Made by a program: the position numbers and the translations under genes. The notes beneath the pieces are model-generated. The model searched no databases and was not told where the DNA came from. It saw only the letters and a list, made by a program, of their open reading frames with translations. Below, piece after piece: positions 1 through 8,676 of a DNA stretch of 64,000 bases. The stretch is from Pyxidicoccus fallax (GTDB lineage Bacteria > Myxococcota > Myxococcia > Myxococcales > Myxococcaceae). The stretch lies in NCBI RefSeq assembly GCF_012933655.1, contig NZ_JABBJJ010000025.1:1-64000 (forward strand), written 5' to 3'. Within the stretch, counting starts at the first letter, position 1. Each line of letters starts with the position of its first letter.

Positions 1-72
1 GGCTGGGAGGACGGGGGCGTGGCGGAGGAGACGTACTCCAGCCTGCATTGGGGCATCACCGCGTCGTACTGA
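1..72 (+). CDS. 3' end of an unidentified gene (partial)
   Basis: The frame is open from the first base to a TGA at 70-72 and gives 23 residues ending in ITASY. The residues are acidic and aromatic, and the tail ends in Tyr, as outer-membrane beta-barrel proteins often do. That is only a hint; too little is present to name a family. The gene starts to the left of the window. Confidence 0.5.
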   Translation, partial: GWEDGGVAEETYSSLHWGITASY

Positions 73-104
73 CGGCGGGCCTTCACCGGCGTAGGGTGCG
101 GCTC

Positions 105-614
105 ATGAGCTCGCACCCGAGTCCCCAGGAACTGCGGCGGAAGTGGAAGGCCGCGAATGCCGAACCGGCGGGCAGTCCTCAGCGGCTCGCGGCCTATCGG
201 GAGCTGGCGGAGAGCTGCCCGGCCTTCGTTCCGAACCTGCTCGCGCTGGGACGGGCGATGCGGCTCGACCGCGAGCAGGTGGCCGACCCCGCCGCCTATC
301 TCGCCGAAACCGAGCGCGTGATTCAGACCGCGGTCGACGTGTCGGCGGGCGCGCCGGAGCCGTTGATTGAGCAGGGCCACTTCCTGGACACCCTGAAGAA
401 CTCTCCCGCTGAAGCGGAGCAGGCCTTTGCCTCCGCTGCCAACGCAGCGTTGGGGCTCCTGGAAGAGGCCTATGTCGGTTGGATCCGCGTGCTGGGCCAG
501 CAAGGCAGGGTCGACGAGGCGACGGAGATCGCCGAGCGGGCGAAGCGGCACCTCCCGGACTCCTCCGCCATCGACGAGGCCCTCCGCTTCGCCGTGAGCG
601 GATCCCACCGCTGA
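105..614 (+). CDS. Hypothetical TPR-like helical protein
   Basis: A 169-residue soluble protein with no signal peptide or membrane segment. It is alanine-rich and amphipathic, and its second half (about residues 90-160) has the spacing of small and large residues typical of tetratricopeptide repeats (LLEEAYVGWIRVLGQQGRVD, EATEIAERAKRHLP). This suggests a scaffold or interaction role, with no specific partner visible. The ATG at 105 is preferred over an open frame reaching back to 48 because the earlier residues are Arg-rich and of low coding quality. It stands alone, convergent with the permease gene that ends at 629. Confidence 0.65.
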   Translation: MSSHPSPQELRRKWKAANAEPAGSPQRLAAYRELAESCPAFVPNLLALGRAMRLDREQVADPAAYLAETERVIQTAVDVSAGAPEPLIEQGHFLDTLKNSPAEAEQAFASAANAALGLLEEAYVGWIRVLGQQGRVDEATEIAERAKRHLPDSSAIDEALRFAVSGSHR

Positions 615-628
615 GCGAGGGGGGCCAC

Positions 629-3289
629 TCACTCGCCCCGCAGCGTCACCGCCGGATCCACGCGCATGGCCCGTCGCGCGGGGATGAGGCAGGCCACCAG
701 CGCCACGCCCAGCAGCAGCGCCATCACTCCGGCGAACGTGAGCGGGTCATGCGGCGCCACACCGTAGAGGATGCTCCGCATCACCCATGACAACCCCAGC
801 GCTCCGGCCACGCCCAGTGCGACGCCGGTGCCCGCCAGGGCCATGCCGCTGCGGAGCACCAGCCGCAGCACGTCCGCCGGCTTCGCCCCGAGCGCCAGGC
901 GCACGCCCATCTCCCGCTGCCGCTGGCTCACCGTGTACGCCAGCACGCCGTAGATGCCCACCGCCGCCAGCGCCATTCCGAGCACCGCGAACAGGCCCAG
1001 CATCACGGACAGCAGGCGAGGGCGCGTCACCGCCTCGCTCACCACCTCCTCCAGCGTGGTGATGCGGCTGATGGTCTGCCCCGGATGCACCGACCAGATG
1101 GCCTGCCGAGCGGAGGCCGCCAGGGGCAGCAGCGCGCCCTGTCCGCGCACCACCAGGTTCAGCACGGAGCGGGTGTTCTGCAGCACGTGCAGGTAGATGA
1201 GCGGCGGCGCCGGCTCGGCGAGCCCCGCCTGCCGCACGTCGCCCACCACGCCCACGATGGTGTGCTCCGACGTCCCGAGGCGCAGCGTCTTCCCCACCGG
1301 GTCCTCGCCCGCGAAGTAGCGCCGGGCGAACGTCTGGCTCACCACCGCGACCGCTGGCGCATCCTCCGTGTCCGTGGCCTCCAGCACGCGCCCGCCCAGC
1401 AGGGGAATGCCCAGGGTGCGGAAGTAGTCCGTGCTCACATGCATCATCTGCAGGTGCGGCGGGTTCACCACGTCCTCGGGATGGTCGGGGCGCGCGAAGG
1501 CAATGTCCTCGCCCGAGCCCTCCAGCGGAAGGTTCTTCACCAGCGCGGCGGACTGCACGCCCGGGACGGCGCGCACCCGCTCCAGCACCTCGGCGAGGTA
1601 CTGCCGGCGCTGCGGCCGCTTCTCCTTGGACACGGTGAAGCTCACCACCGCCGCGCCCTCGGCGCGGAAGCCCGGGTCCTCCGACAGCATCCGCGACAGG
1701 CTGCGGGTGGCCAGCCCCGCGCCCGTGGCCAGCACCACCGCGACGGCCACCTCGGCGACGACCAGCCCTCCGCGCAGCCGCGCTCCGCGGTGGCTCACCG
1801 TGCCGCGCCCGCCCGCCTTGAGCACCGGCTCCAGCTTCGGGGTGCTCGCGCGCAGCGCCGGAAGCAACCCGAAGAGCAAGCCCGTGAGCAGCGTCGCGCC
1901 CGCGGCGAAGGCGAGCACCTCGTCATCCACCCGCACCTCGCGCAGCCGGGGGAGCTGATCCACCGACAGGCCCACCAGTGCCTCCGTGCCCCACACCGCG
2001 AGCCCCACGCCGAGGAACCCACCCAGTGTCGCCAGCACCAGGCTCTCCGTGAGGAGCTGGCACACGAGCCGGCCCGGCCCCGCGCCCAGCGCCGCGCGCA
2101 CCGCCAGCTCCCGCTCGCGCAGGGTGGCGCGAGCGAGCTGCAGGTTGGCCACGTTGACGCAGGCGATGAGCAGCAGCAGCCCCACCGCGCCCAGCACCAC
2201 GAGCAGGCTCGTGCGCACGTCGCCGGTGATGGCCTCGTGCAGCGGAATCGCGGTGATGGCCGTGTACTGGCCATTGCTCTCCGCATGCACCTCCGCCAGC
2301 TGCCGGGCGATGCCGCCCAGCTCCGAGCGCGCCGTCTCCAGCGTCACGCCGGGCTGGAGGCGGCCCACCACGGACAGGAAGCGATTGAGGCGCACGCGGG
2401 GGATGCCGCTCTCCGGGATGCGGGACAGCGGGAGCCACACATCCATCTGCTCGGACGGGAAGGTGAACGAAGGCGGCATGACGCCGACGACGGTGTGGGG
2501 CACGCCGTCCAGCGTCACCGTGCGGCCCACGAGCGACGGGTCCGCGCCGAACCGCCGCGTCCAGAAGCCATGGCCGAGCACCACGACGGCATCCTGTCCC
2601 GGCACGTTCTCCTCCGGGAGGAGCGCGCGACCGAGCTGCGGCGCCATGCCGAGCGAGGAGAAGAAGCCATCCGTCACGAAGGTGGCCCGGATGCGCTCCG
2701 GGTCACCCAGGCCGCTCAGGTCCACGCCCGTCATGTCCTCGACGTGCCACCACCCGCCCAGCGCCGAGAAGGAACGCTGCCGCGCCTTCCAGTCCTCGAA
2801 GTCGTTCTGCGAGATGGCGGCGCGGGGCTGGTCCAGCGACGGGCTCGCCTGCCACAGGCGCACGAGGCGCTCGGGGGCGGGGAAGGGGAGCGGCTTGAGC
2901 AGCACGCCCCGCACCACGCTGAACAGCGCGGTGGTGGCGCCGATGCCCAGGGCCAGCGTGAGCACGGCCACCAGGGAGAAGGCGGGCGCCTTGCGCAGCG
3001 TCCGGAGGGCGTAGCGCACGTCCTGCACGAGCGCGTCCAGGAACAGGCTCCGCTTCATCTCCGTCTCTCTCTCATGGCCCAGCCGCACGCACTCGGCGCG
3101 CACGCGTTCCACGTCTCCGAACTCGCGCCGGGCGGCCTCGCGGGCCTCGGCGGGGGACAGTCCTTCGCGCTGGAGCTTCTCCGCGCGCATCTCCAGGTGG
3201 AACCGCAGCTCGTCGTCCACGTCCTGCTCCACCGCGCGCGGGCGCACGGCGAGCTTCAGCAGGCGGGTGAATCCCGTGGGCAGTCGCAT
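629..3289 (-). CDS. ADOP-type ABC permease (MacB/FtsX-like)
   Basis: An 886-residue inner-membrane permease. Residues 20-75 form the cytoplasmic prefix ([15 protein letters not shown], then REFGD) seen in acidobacterial duplicated orphan permeases. A first membrane helix lies near 104-128, followed by a large periplasmic MacB-like domain and an FtsX core with three helices ([20 protein letters not shown]). A second periplasmic domain and second FtsX core complete the duplication, ending [15 protein letters not shown]. No ATPase gene is adjacent, as is usual for this group. The ATG at 3289 lies 8 bases after the stop of the PadR regulator, so the two form one operon. The likely role is tripartite efflux or mechanotransmission; the substrate is unknown. 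Confidence 0.88.
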   Translation of the reverse strand: MRLPTGFTRLLKLAVRPRAVEQDVDDELRFHLEMRAEKLQREGLSPAEAREAARREFGDVERVRAECVRLGHERETEMKRSLFLDALVQDVRYALRTLRKAPAFSLVAVLTLALGIGATTALFSVVRGVLLKPLPFPAPERLVRLWQASPSLDQPRAAISQNDFEDWKARQRSFSALGGWWHVEDMTGVDLSGLGDPERIRATFVTDGFFSSLGMAPQLGRALLPEENVPGQDAVVVLGHGFWTRRFGADPSLVGRTVTLDGVPHTVVGVMPPSFTFPSEQMDVWLPLSRIPESGIPRVRLNRFLSVVGRLQPGVTLETARSELGGIARQLAEVHAESNGQYTAITAIPLHEAITGDVRTSLLVVLGAVGLLLLIACVNVANLQLARATLRERELAVRAALGAGPGRLVCQLLTESLVLATLGGFLGVGLAVWGTEALVGLSVDQLPRLREVRVDDEVLAFAAGATLLTGLLFGLLPALRASTPKLEPVLKAGGRGTVSHRGARLRGGLVVAEVAVAVVLATGAGLATRSLSRMLSEDPGFRAEGAAVVSFTVSKEKRPQRRQYLAEVLERVRAVPGVQSAALVKNLPLEGSGEDIAFARPDHPEDVVNPPHLQMMHVSTDYFRTLGIPLLGGRVLEATDTEDAPAVAVVSQTFARRYFAGEDPVGKTLRLGTSEHTIVGVVGDVRQAGLAEPAPPLIYLHVLQNTRSVLNLVVRGQGALLPLAASARQAIWSVHPGQTISRITTLEEVVSEAVTRPRLLSVMLGLFAVLGMALAAVGIYGVLAYTVSQRQREMGVRLALGAKPADVLRLVLRSGMALAGTGVALGVAGALGLSWVMRSILYGVAPHDPLTFAGVMALLLGVALVACLIPARRAMRVDPAVTLRGE

Positions 3290-3297
3290 GGCGGGCC

Positions 3298-3630
3298 TCA
3301 GGCCGTCTCCAGGACGCGCGACACCGCGGCGGCGTAGCGCGTCCAGGTCTGGGCCTCGGCGCGCAGGTGGGCGCGGCCGGCCGCGGTGAGCTTGTAGAAC
3401 TTCGCCCGCCGGTTGTTCTCCGACAGGCCCCACTCGGCCTCCAGCAGGCCCCGCTTCTCCAGCCGGTGCAGCGCCGGGTAGAGCGCGCCTTCCTCCACCT
3501 TCAGCACCTGCCCGCTACGCTCGCCGATGGACTCCGCCACCGCGTAGCCGTGCCGCGGTCCCCACGACAGGCTCTTCAGGATGAGCACGTCCAGCGTGCC
3601 CTGCACCAGCTCCAGCGACGTGTTCGCCAT
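3298..3630 (-). CDS. PadR family transcriptional regulator
   Basis: A 110-residue winged-helix repressor with the PadR signature: [14 protein letters not shown] at the N-terminus, GPRHGYAV in helix 2, then [20 protein letters not shown] for the recognition helix and wing, and [15 protein letters not shown]. PadR proteins of this small class usually repress themselves and an adjacent transporter. Here it is the first gene of an operon with the ADOP permease 8 bases downstream, the standard pairing. A perfect inverted repeat lies 25 bases upstream of its ATG. Confidence 0.93.
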   Translation of the reverse strand: MANTSLELVQGTLDVLILKSLSWGPRHGYAVAESIGERSGQVLKVEEGALYPALHRLEKRGLLEAEWGLSENNRRAKFYKLTAAGRAHLRAEAQTWTRYAAAVSRVLETA

Positions 3631-3654
3631 GCGCGAGGCTTCCCCCTCAACGTT

Positions 3655-3683
3655 TTAGGGGAGAGTCGCGCGGACTCCCCTAA
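3655..3683. promoter_or_regulatory. Candidate PadR operator (inverted repeat)
   Basis: TTAGGGGAG at 3655-3663 and its exact complement CTCCCCTAA at 3675-3683 are separated by 11 bases, just upstream of the padR-like ATG. A further half-like AAGGGGAG follows at 3690-3697. Position and symmetry fit an autoregulatory operator; binding is inferred. Confidence 0.5.
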
Positions 3684-3893
3684 GGTGTCAAGGGGAGGGC
3701 CGGTGCCGCGCGGTGGCCGGGGTTTGCGTCGACCCGGCACGTCCCATGCCTCACCAACGGTCCGGTGGTGGAGGACTACGACGAGGATGGCCTCTTCGGG
3801 CTGGTCGTCCTGGGGGACGCCAGGCCGCGCCCCTACGGCGCCTTGAGCGCGGCCCCGGAGCGCGAGGAAGGCAGGACAGTGAAAAACAGGTAA
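3684..3893 (+). pseudogene. Gene-like fragment without a start
   Basis: One plus-strand frame stays open from 3684 to a TAA at 3891. Between 3741 and 3830 it uses strongly GC-ending codons typical of real genes here (NGPVVEDYDEDGLFGLVVLG). There is no ATG, GTG or ribosome site at its beginning. It looks like the 3' remnant of a deleted gene. The family is not recognised, and chance remains possible. The rest of 3631-3965 holds only the operator and the leader of the next gene. Confidence 0.25.
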
Positions 3894-3965
3894 AGCAAAG
3901 AAAACAGTTTATCGGTTCAATCCGGAAATCGGCTAGGAGTGCGCTCCCCCAGAGGGAGGACCCCC

Positions 3966-5036
3966 ATGCACTCCGTTCGTCGTCATCCTCATGGCGCCCT
4001 CGTGCGCGCCATCGTTCCGGTTGTGGTGCTGTTGCTGTCCGCCTGCGGTCCCGAGTCGCTGGAAGACGACTCGTTCGGAGCGTCGGAGTGGGCGCTCGCG
4101 GGCGGCCCCGAGTCGACCGCGTTCCGGGCCGCGCTCGCGAAGCGCTGGGCGCCCATCCACTACCAGGACGTGGACGTGACGGGCTCGCACTCGCTGAGCG
4201 GCCGCTCGGACTACATCACCCGGGTGAACTTCGACGGGGACTGGAGCGGGACGAACAACTGGGAGAACACGGCGTCGAGGCCGCTCACGGCGGCGGCGTA
4301 TCACTCGCTGGTGGAGACGAGCACGCACTGGTACCTCGTCTACACGTTCTTCCACCCGCGCGACTGGTCCGACAACATCTTCGACTCCGAGCACGAGAAC
4401 GACGCCGAGGGCGTGCTGCTCATCGTGAAGCGCGACGGCAGCGAGTACGGCGCGCTCGTGGGCGCGGTGACGGTGGCGCACAAGGACTTCTTCTCGTTCG
4501 TGCCGGATGGCAGCCCGCTCGGCTCGGGCGCTGAGTCCATCGACGGCAAGCTGTCGCTGGCGAGCTTCGAGGGACAGCTGCACCCCATCACCGCGCAGGA
4601 GGCGAAGGGCCACGGGCTGAAGGCGTGGCCGGCGTACGACATCGTCGGTGACGGCGTGAAGTACTTCCCCTCGCTGACTGTCTCGGAGGAGCCCTCGTCG
4701 GCCACGGACTCCGACGTGCGCTACAAGCTCATCGACATCTACGGCTCGGAGGGGCTGTGGCCGCGCCGGGGTGTCTCCGAGCTCTTCGTGTCCGACGGCA
4801 CGTTCCGGGGCGACACGAGCGGCGGCTGCGGGCTGGTGGCGGGGCAGTGCGGCACGAACTCGGCGAACGCGCCGTGGGGCTGGGACGACCAGAACGACGG
4901 CTCCATCCTGCGCGGCGAGCTGGCGAGAGACCCGGCGAAGCTCGCGGCGTACTACTTCAGCCCGGCCTCGCAGTTCTCCACGACGTACACGTTCAATCCC
5001 TACGCGGGGATTGGCGGGGACCCGAACACGCCCTGA
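3966..5036 (+). CDS. Secreted lipoprotein of unknown function
   Basis: A 356-residue lipoprotein: the N-terminal hydrophobic stretch ends in the lipobox LLSAC. The mature part begins with a disordered acidic linker, then a domain starting WAPIHYQDVDV and containing TFFHPRDW and SEHENDAEGVLL. Aromatic- and acid-rich motifs of this kind occur in a widespread family of secreted beta-rich proteins with no assigned activity that I can name. The ATG at 3966 has GGGAGGA 5 bases upstream, so it is preferred over a GTG at 3939. The gene stands alone, convergent with the AbiEii-like gene. Confidence 0.8.
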   Translation: MHSVRRHPHGALVRAIVPVVVLLLSACGPESLEDDSFGASEWALAGGPESTAFRAALAKRWAPIHYQDVDVTGSHSLSGRSDYITRVNFDGDWSGTNNWENTASRPLTAAAYHSLVETSTHWYLVYTFFHPRDWSDNIFDSEHENDAEGVLLIVKRDGSEYGALVGAVTVAHKDFFSFVPDGSPLGSGAESIDGKLSLASFEGQLHPITAQEAKGHGLKAWPAYDIVGDGVKYFPSLTVSEEPSSATDSDVRYKLIDIYGSEGLWPRRGVSELFVSDGTFRGDTSGGCGLVAGQCGTNSANAPWGWDDQNDGSILRGELARDPAKLAAYYFSPASQFSTTYTFNPYAGIGGDPNTP

Positions 5037-5061
5037 GCCGAGCGCGTCGGGCCCCTGAGTC

Positions 5062-5862
5062 CTACGTCCCTGGAGCCGCGAGTGCGCTCGCGGTCTCCCA
5101 TGCGGGCCGGACCGCGGCGGCGACCGCGGTCACCACGTCCGCCAGTGCCTCCGGCCGGCCCTCGGGCTGGCCGGTCCGGTAGCGCATCCACTTCTCGTGG
5201 CTCCAGGGGCTCTGGCCGAAGGCCCCCTCCATCAGCCGCGTCATCAGCTCCAGCGAGTCCCCGCGCGAGTGGAATGCCAGCCGCAGCGCCCGTGGCACCA
5301 GCGCCGTGTCCAGCGGCGCGTACCGGGTGAGCAGGTACACGTCGAACAGGTCCTTGGGACGGAACCGGCCCTTCCCGCGCTCGAACAGGCCGTGCAGCTT
5401 CCAGCCGAGCAGCGTCTCCGGCCGGCACGCCAGCACTCGAGCCACGCTCGCCTCGCCCACGTCGTACTCCGCCCACGCGGGCCCCGGCTCCATCGGGTCT
5501 CCGAAGCCCGTGTCGATGCGCAGCTCGAACGTGCCCTCCACCCCGGGCAGCCGCGTCTCAACGAAGACCCGCACGCCCGGGAAGGCCGTCTCCGCCCAGA
5601 TGACCTCGGAGCGCAGCGCGCCGAAGCAGAACCCGTCGTCCACGGAGACGCGGAGCACGGATTCCAGCCGCTTCACGGTGTCCGCCGCGTCGAACGGAAA
5701 CCGCGCGAGGAAGTCCAGGTCCTCGACCGGGCGGGGCACCGGGCCGCTCCACAGCCGCATCATCAGCCCGCCCCGCAGGACGAGCGACTCCACCTGCGAT
5801 GAACGCGCGAGGCGGCGCAGCACCGCCGCCCCGGCGCGCAATGGCAACTCATGGGCGCTCAC
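5062..5862 (-). CDS. AbiEii/AbiGii-like nucleotidyltransferase toxin
   Basis: A 266-residue protein of the DUF1814 nucleotidyltransferase fold. The motif LVLRGGLMMRLW is followed by RPVEDLDFLARF, matching the KGG...R-x-T-x-D-x-D active-site layout of AbiEii (the Asp pair lies in EDLDF). RPETLLGWKLHGLF and RPKDLFDVYLL match the conserved C-terminal helices. AbiEii toxins transfer nucleotides, for example onto tRNA acceptor ends, and act in type IV toxin-antitoxin and abortive-infection systems. The GTG start at 5862 overlaps the upstream stop by 4 bases (GTGA), so translation is coupled to the partner at 5859-6596. That partner does not look like the usual AbiEi antitoxin. Confidence 0.82.
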   Translation of the reverse strand: MSAHELPLRAGAAVLRRLARSSQVESLVLRGGLMMRLWSGPVPRPVEDLDFLARFPFDAADTVKRLESVLRVSVDDGFCFGALRSEVIWAETAFPGVRVFVETRLPGVEGTFELRIDTGFGDPMEPGPAWAEYDVGEASVARVLACRPETLLGWKLHGLFERGKGRFRPKDLFDVYLLTRYAPLDTALVPRALRLAFHSRGDSLELMTRLMEGAFGQSPWSHEKWMRYRTGQPEGRPEALADVVTAVAAAVRPAWETASALAAPGT

Positions 5863-6596
5863 GTCGCATCCTCCAGCCAACCCCGGTCCATTCCGTGGTT
5901 GGAGTCGTACACCGTCCACTCCCGCAGCCGCTGCGTCAGCTTCAGTCCCGTCCCCGCCAGGTCCTCCAGCAGCGCCGTGAAGCGCACGTCCGCGTTCGCC
6001 CGGCCCAGGCCGTACACCCGGAGCGTGACGAAGCGCTCGGACACGCCGTCCTCGCGCACCTTGCGCGCGTTGCGAGACAGGTGCGCGCCATGCTTCTCAC
6101 AGCACGCCCGCAGCGCCTCCATGTCCGTCATCCCGGCGGGCAGCAGGACCTTCACGTGGAACTCGAAGTAGCCCGCCGGCCAGGCCTTCGCCGTCGCGTC
6201 GTCCTCGGGGATGTCCCGGTTCTTGCCCAGGGCCTCCAGCTTCAAGCGCGTGACGTGGAAGCCCTCGGCCACCAGGGCGCGTGCCAGGGCCTGCGCCTCC
6301 TCGCGCGCCTGTTGGAGCGTGCCGTGGTGGTAGGAGGCCGTCATCGGCTGGAAGGGCTCCGCGCCCCGGCCCAGCTCGATGACGATGCACTTCACCGACG
6401 CCGCGTCGCAGAAATCACGGAAGCGGCGGAGGTCCTCCTCCGAGCGCGCGGACACGGTGATGTGCGCCTCGTATGCGCCACCCCCGGTCTGTGTCCGTGA
6501 CGGGGCGGGCCGCTCCGGGCCGGGCCGGTGCGGCAGGTCGAGGAAGGGTGTTTTCGGTGGAGCACGATGGCGCCACCAGTCGCCGTGGTTCACCAT
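5859..6596 (-). CDS. Unknown partner of the AbiEii-like protein, duplicated domain
   Basis: A 245-residue soluble protein not assigned to a family. It seems to hold two copies of one fold: AYEAHITVSA at about residue 41 and GYFEFHVKVLL at about 148, each a beta-strand of alternating hydrophobic residues followed by a helix and further strands, as in ferredoxin-like or 2H-phosphoesterase-like folds. The ATG at 6596 has GGAGG 6 bases upstream and is preferred over a GTG at 6626. It is the first gene of a two-gene unit, with its TGA inside the start of the nucleotidyltransferase. The arrangement suggests an antitoxin or a substrate-handling partner; this is inference from context. Confidence 0.65.
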   Translation of the reverse strand: MVNHGDWWRHRAPPKTPFLDLPHRPGPERPAPSRTQTGGGAYEAHITVSARSEEDLRRFRDFCDAASVKCIVIELGRGAEPFQPMTASYHHGTLQQAREEAQALARALVAEGFHVTRLKLEALGKNRDIPEDDATAKAWPAGYFEFHVKVLLPAGMTDMEALRACCEKHGAHLSRNARKVREDGVSERFVTLRVYGLGRANADVRFTALLEDLAGTGLKLTQRLREWTVYDSNHGMDRGWLEDAT

Positions 6597-6677
6597 GTGC
6601 CGCCTCCGCGAGACACTGCTCTCCACTCCCTCCGACGATGCCAGCCAGGGGTTCCCTGACAGCGGGCTCCCGTTCGC

Positions 6678-6818
6678 ATGAGAGAGCTCGGCGCCCTGAG
6701 CGAACAGGGCGTTACGCTTGGAGTTCCGGAGCCGGTGAGGCTTCGGTCCCTCGTGGAGGGCACGGCCAGGAGGTCCAGGTGGCTATCAAGGGCATCACGT
6801 TCGAAGTCCCGGAGCCGG
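6678..6818 (+). pseudogene. Relic of a duplicated phosphotransferase start
   Basis: An ATG at 6678 opens a 46-codon frame whose residues GVTLGVPEPVRLRSLVEGTA closely match GITFEVPEPVRLRAVAEGPA at the start of the intact phosphotransferase (from 6791). The offset is 83 bases, so the relic is in another frame. Many differences fall at third codon positions, as expected if both copies were once translated. The relic then runs into the ribosome site and start of the intact gene. Confidence 0.5.
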
Positions 6819-7720
6819 TGAGACTCCGGGCCGTGGCGGAGGGCCCGGCGGGTGAGGCCTGGCTGGCCGGGCTACCGGGCATGGTGGAGGGACTGGCCTC
6901 GGATTGGAGGCTGGTGCTCGGCCGCGTCCTCAAGGGCGGCACGGATGCCCTGGTGATAGAGGCCACGCTGGCGGACGGCCGAGCCGCCGTGCTGAAGGTC
7001 GCCGGGCCGACGCGGGAACCCATCTCGCGGGAGCTGGACGCCCTGCTGGTGGCGCGAGGCCGCGGTTACGCCGAGGTCTACCACCATGACCGCGAGCGGC
7101 GCGTGATGCTGCTGGAGCGCCTGGGAGCACCGCTTGCCACCCTGGGCTGGTCGGCGGACGCCGAGCTCACCGCCATCTGCGCCACCCTGAACGAAGCCTG
7201 GGCACAGGCCTCGCCGGATGCGGGCTTCGCCACCGGAGCGGAGAAGGCGGAGAGCCTCGCCACCTTCACCCAGGAGTGCTGGGAGGAACTCGGACGACCG
7301 TGCTCCGAGCGGCTCGTGGCACGGGCCCACGCCTTCGCCGAGGCGCGCCGACAGGCCTTCACTCCCGATACGGCGGTGCTGGGCCACGGCGACGCCCACG
7401 ACTGGAACACGCTGCAAGTCCCGGGCGCAGGAGCCGACCGGTTCAAGTTCATCGACCCCGACGGCTTCTTCATCGAGAAGGCCTACGACCTGGGCGTCCT
7501 CATGCGCGAGTGGACGCACGAGCTGCTGGCCGGAGACCCCGTGGCCCTGGGGCGCGCGCGACGAGACCGGCTGGCCGCGCTCACCGGCGCCGAACCGGAG
7601 GCCATCTGGCAATGGGGCCTGATGGAGTGCACCTCCTCGGGCCTGCTGTGCCTGAAGCTCGGCCTGGAGGGCGCTCGCGAGCTGCTCGCGGTGGGCGAGG
7701 CCTGGGCGATGGCGGACTGA
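6779..7720 (+). CDS. Aminoglycoside/streptomycin kinase-like phosphotransferase
   Basis: A 313-residue APH-fold kinase. The catalytic loop LGHGDAHDWNTL contains the H-G-D-x-H-x-x-N signature, and FKFIDPDGF supplies the metal-binding Asp. The N-lobe has LVIEATLADGRAAVLKV with the ATP-anchoring Lys. Overall order and the EKAYDLGVLMREW helix resemble streptomycin 6-phosphotransferases and their hydroxyurea-inducible relatives. The true substrate may be another small hydroxylated molecule. The GTG at 6779 has AGGAGGT 4 bases upstream, better than any earlier start. It converges on the RNA ligase gene with one base between stops. Confidence 0.78.
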   Translation: MAIKGITFEVPEPVRLRAVAEGPAGEAWLAGLPGMVEGLASDWRLVLGRVLKGGTDALVIEATLADGRAAVLKVAGPTREPISRELDALLVARGRGYAEVYHHDRERRVMLLERLGAPLATLGWSADAELTAICATLNEAWAQASPDAGFATGAEKAESLATFTQECWEELGRPCSERLVARAHAFAEARRQAFTPDTAVLGHGDAHDWNTLQVPGAGADRFKFIDPDGFFIEKAYDLGVLMREWTHELLAGDPVALGRARRDRLAALTGAEPEAIWQWGLMECTSSGLLCLKLGLEGARELLAVGEAWAMAD

Positions 7721-7721
7721 G

Positions 7722-8498
7722 CTACGGCCGCGGTGTCTCGGGACGCCAGTTCCACACGGCGGCTTGCCCCGTGTTCTCCGGCAGGAGGCAGCCATCCACC
7801 TTGTCCGGCCGCACGTACTTGGCGAGGAAGTCCACTCGGGTGCCAGTGTCCTCCCGCCGCTCCACGCGCCATACGGCTCCTTCCACCGGCTCCACGGCGC
7901 CATGGAAGCCGCCCGCCTGGAGCCGCTCCATCACCGCCTCGATTCCCAGTGGCCCGCCCTCGTGAATCCGTCCCGGTGTCACGAAGCCACCCGCGCCGAC
8001 GCGCTCGATGACGGCGTGCCAGGGCAGCCGCTCTCCGTCCCGCATCAGGTCGAAGGCGACGAAGGGCTCATGTGTCAGCGCGTACCGGGTGCCGTGCGCC
8101 AGCGCCAGCCACTCACCCACGAGCCGCTCTCCCGGCTGGAGCACCGCGAGGAACCGCTCCACGTTCTCCGCGACCCAGGCCGCCCACATCCGGCGCGAGT
8201 CATTCGGTGACCGAGACGCCAGCCGCCCCTCGCGTCCCAGTGCCAGCACCGAGTCGCCCACGCGCGCCGCGGCCACGCACGAGCCATCGAGCTTCTCCAA
8301 CACCACGACGTGGTCGCGCGAGTCGCGAGCCCGCTCCGTGCAGACGCGCGCCAGCGCGGGCGACAGGTGGCGATCCGCCGGACCGGTGCGCGAGCCCGGC
8401 AGGTGGGGAATGGAGCCATAGGCCTTGCGGCCCAGTGGACGGAACTCAGGGGTGGGGTGCGGCTGCACCAGTGGGAGGGTAGCACCGACACCGTCCAC
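7722..8498 (-). CDS. RNA ligase (Rnl2-like nucleotidyltransferase)
   Basis: A 258-residue protein with covalent nucleotidyltransferase motifs. EKLDGSC contains the K-x-D-G active site (Lys about 69, the AMP acceptor), FVAFDLMRDGE is motif IIIa, EGAVWRV is motif IV and FLAKYVRP fits motif V with its catalytic Lys. It lacks the extra domains of DNA ligases, so RNA-end sealing or repair is the best guess. The GTG at 8498 follows GGGAGA and is preferred. It is a single gene with no polynucleotide kinase or 2'-phosphatase nearby, which leaves its substrate open. Confidence 0.8.
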   Translation of the reverse strand: MDGVGATLPLVQPHPTPEFRPLGRKAYGSIPHLPGSRTGPADRHLSPALARVCTERARDSRDHVVVLEKLDGSCVAAARVGDSVLALGREGRLASRSPNDSRRMWAAWVAENVERFLAVLQPGERLVGEWLALAHGTRYALTHEPFVAFDLMRDGERLPWHAVIERVGAGGFVTPGRIHEGGPLGIEAVMERLQAGGFHGAVEPVEGAVWRVERREDTGTRVDFLAKYVRPDKVDGCLLPENTGQAAVWNWRPETPRP

Positions 8499-8676
8499 TC
8501 CATCTCCCTGTGTCTCACAGCGGATGTGTCATCGGCCTGATGACACGTATCACCTGGGCCGTGTGACACCTGCGTGAATCCGTGAACCCGAAAGGGGCAA
8601 GAGGGTCCTTGCGACGCCACGGCGGAATCGTCAGATACCGCCCGCCCGCGTGGCATCCCTCAACAAGGATTGACCC

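Noticed and set aside
1085-3337. Long open frame opposite the ADOP permease
   Set aside because: Its His/Arg-rich product is the usual antisense shadow of a GC-rich gene; the permease frame has clear motifs.
6700-6720. Third copy of the glycanase upstream element (GCGAACAGGGCG)
   Set aside because: Only a few bases match and the palindromic arms are missing.
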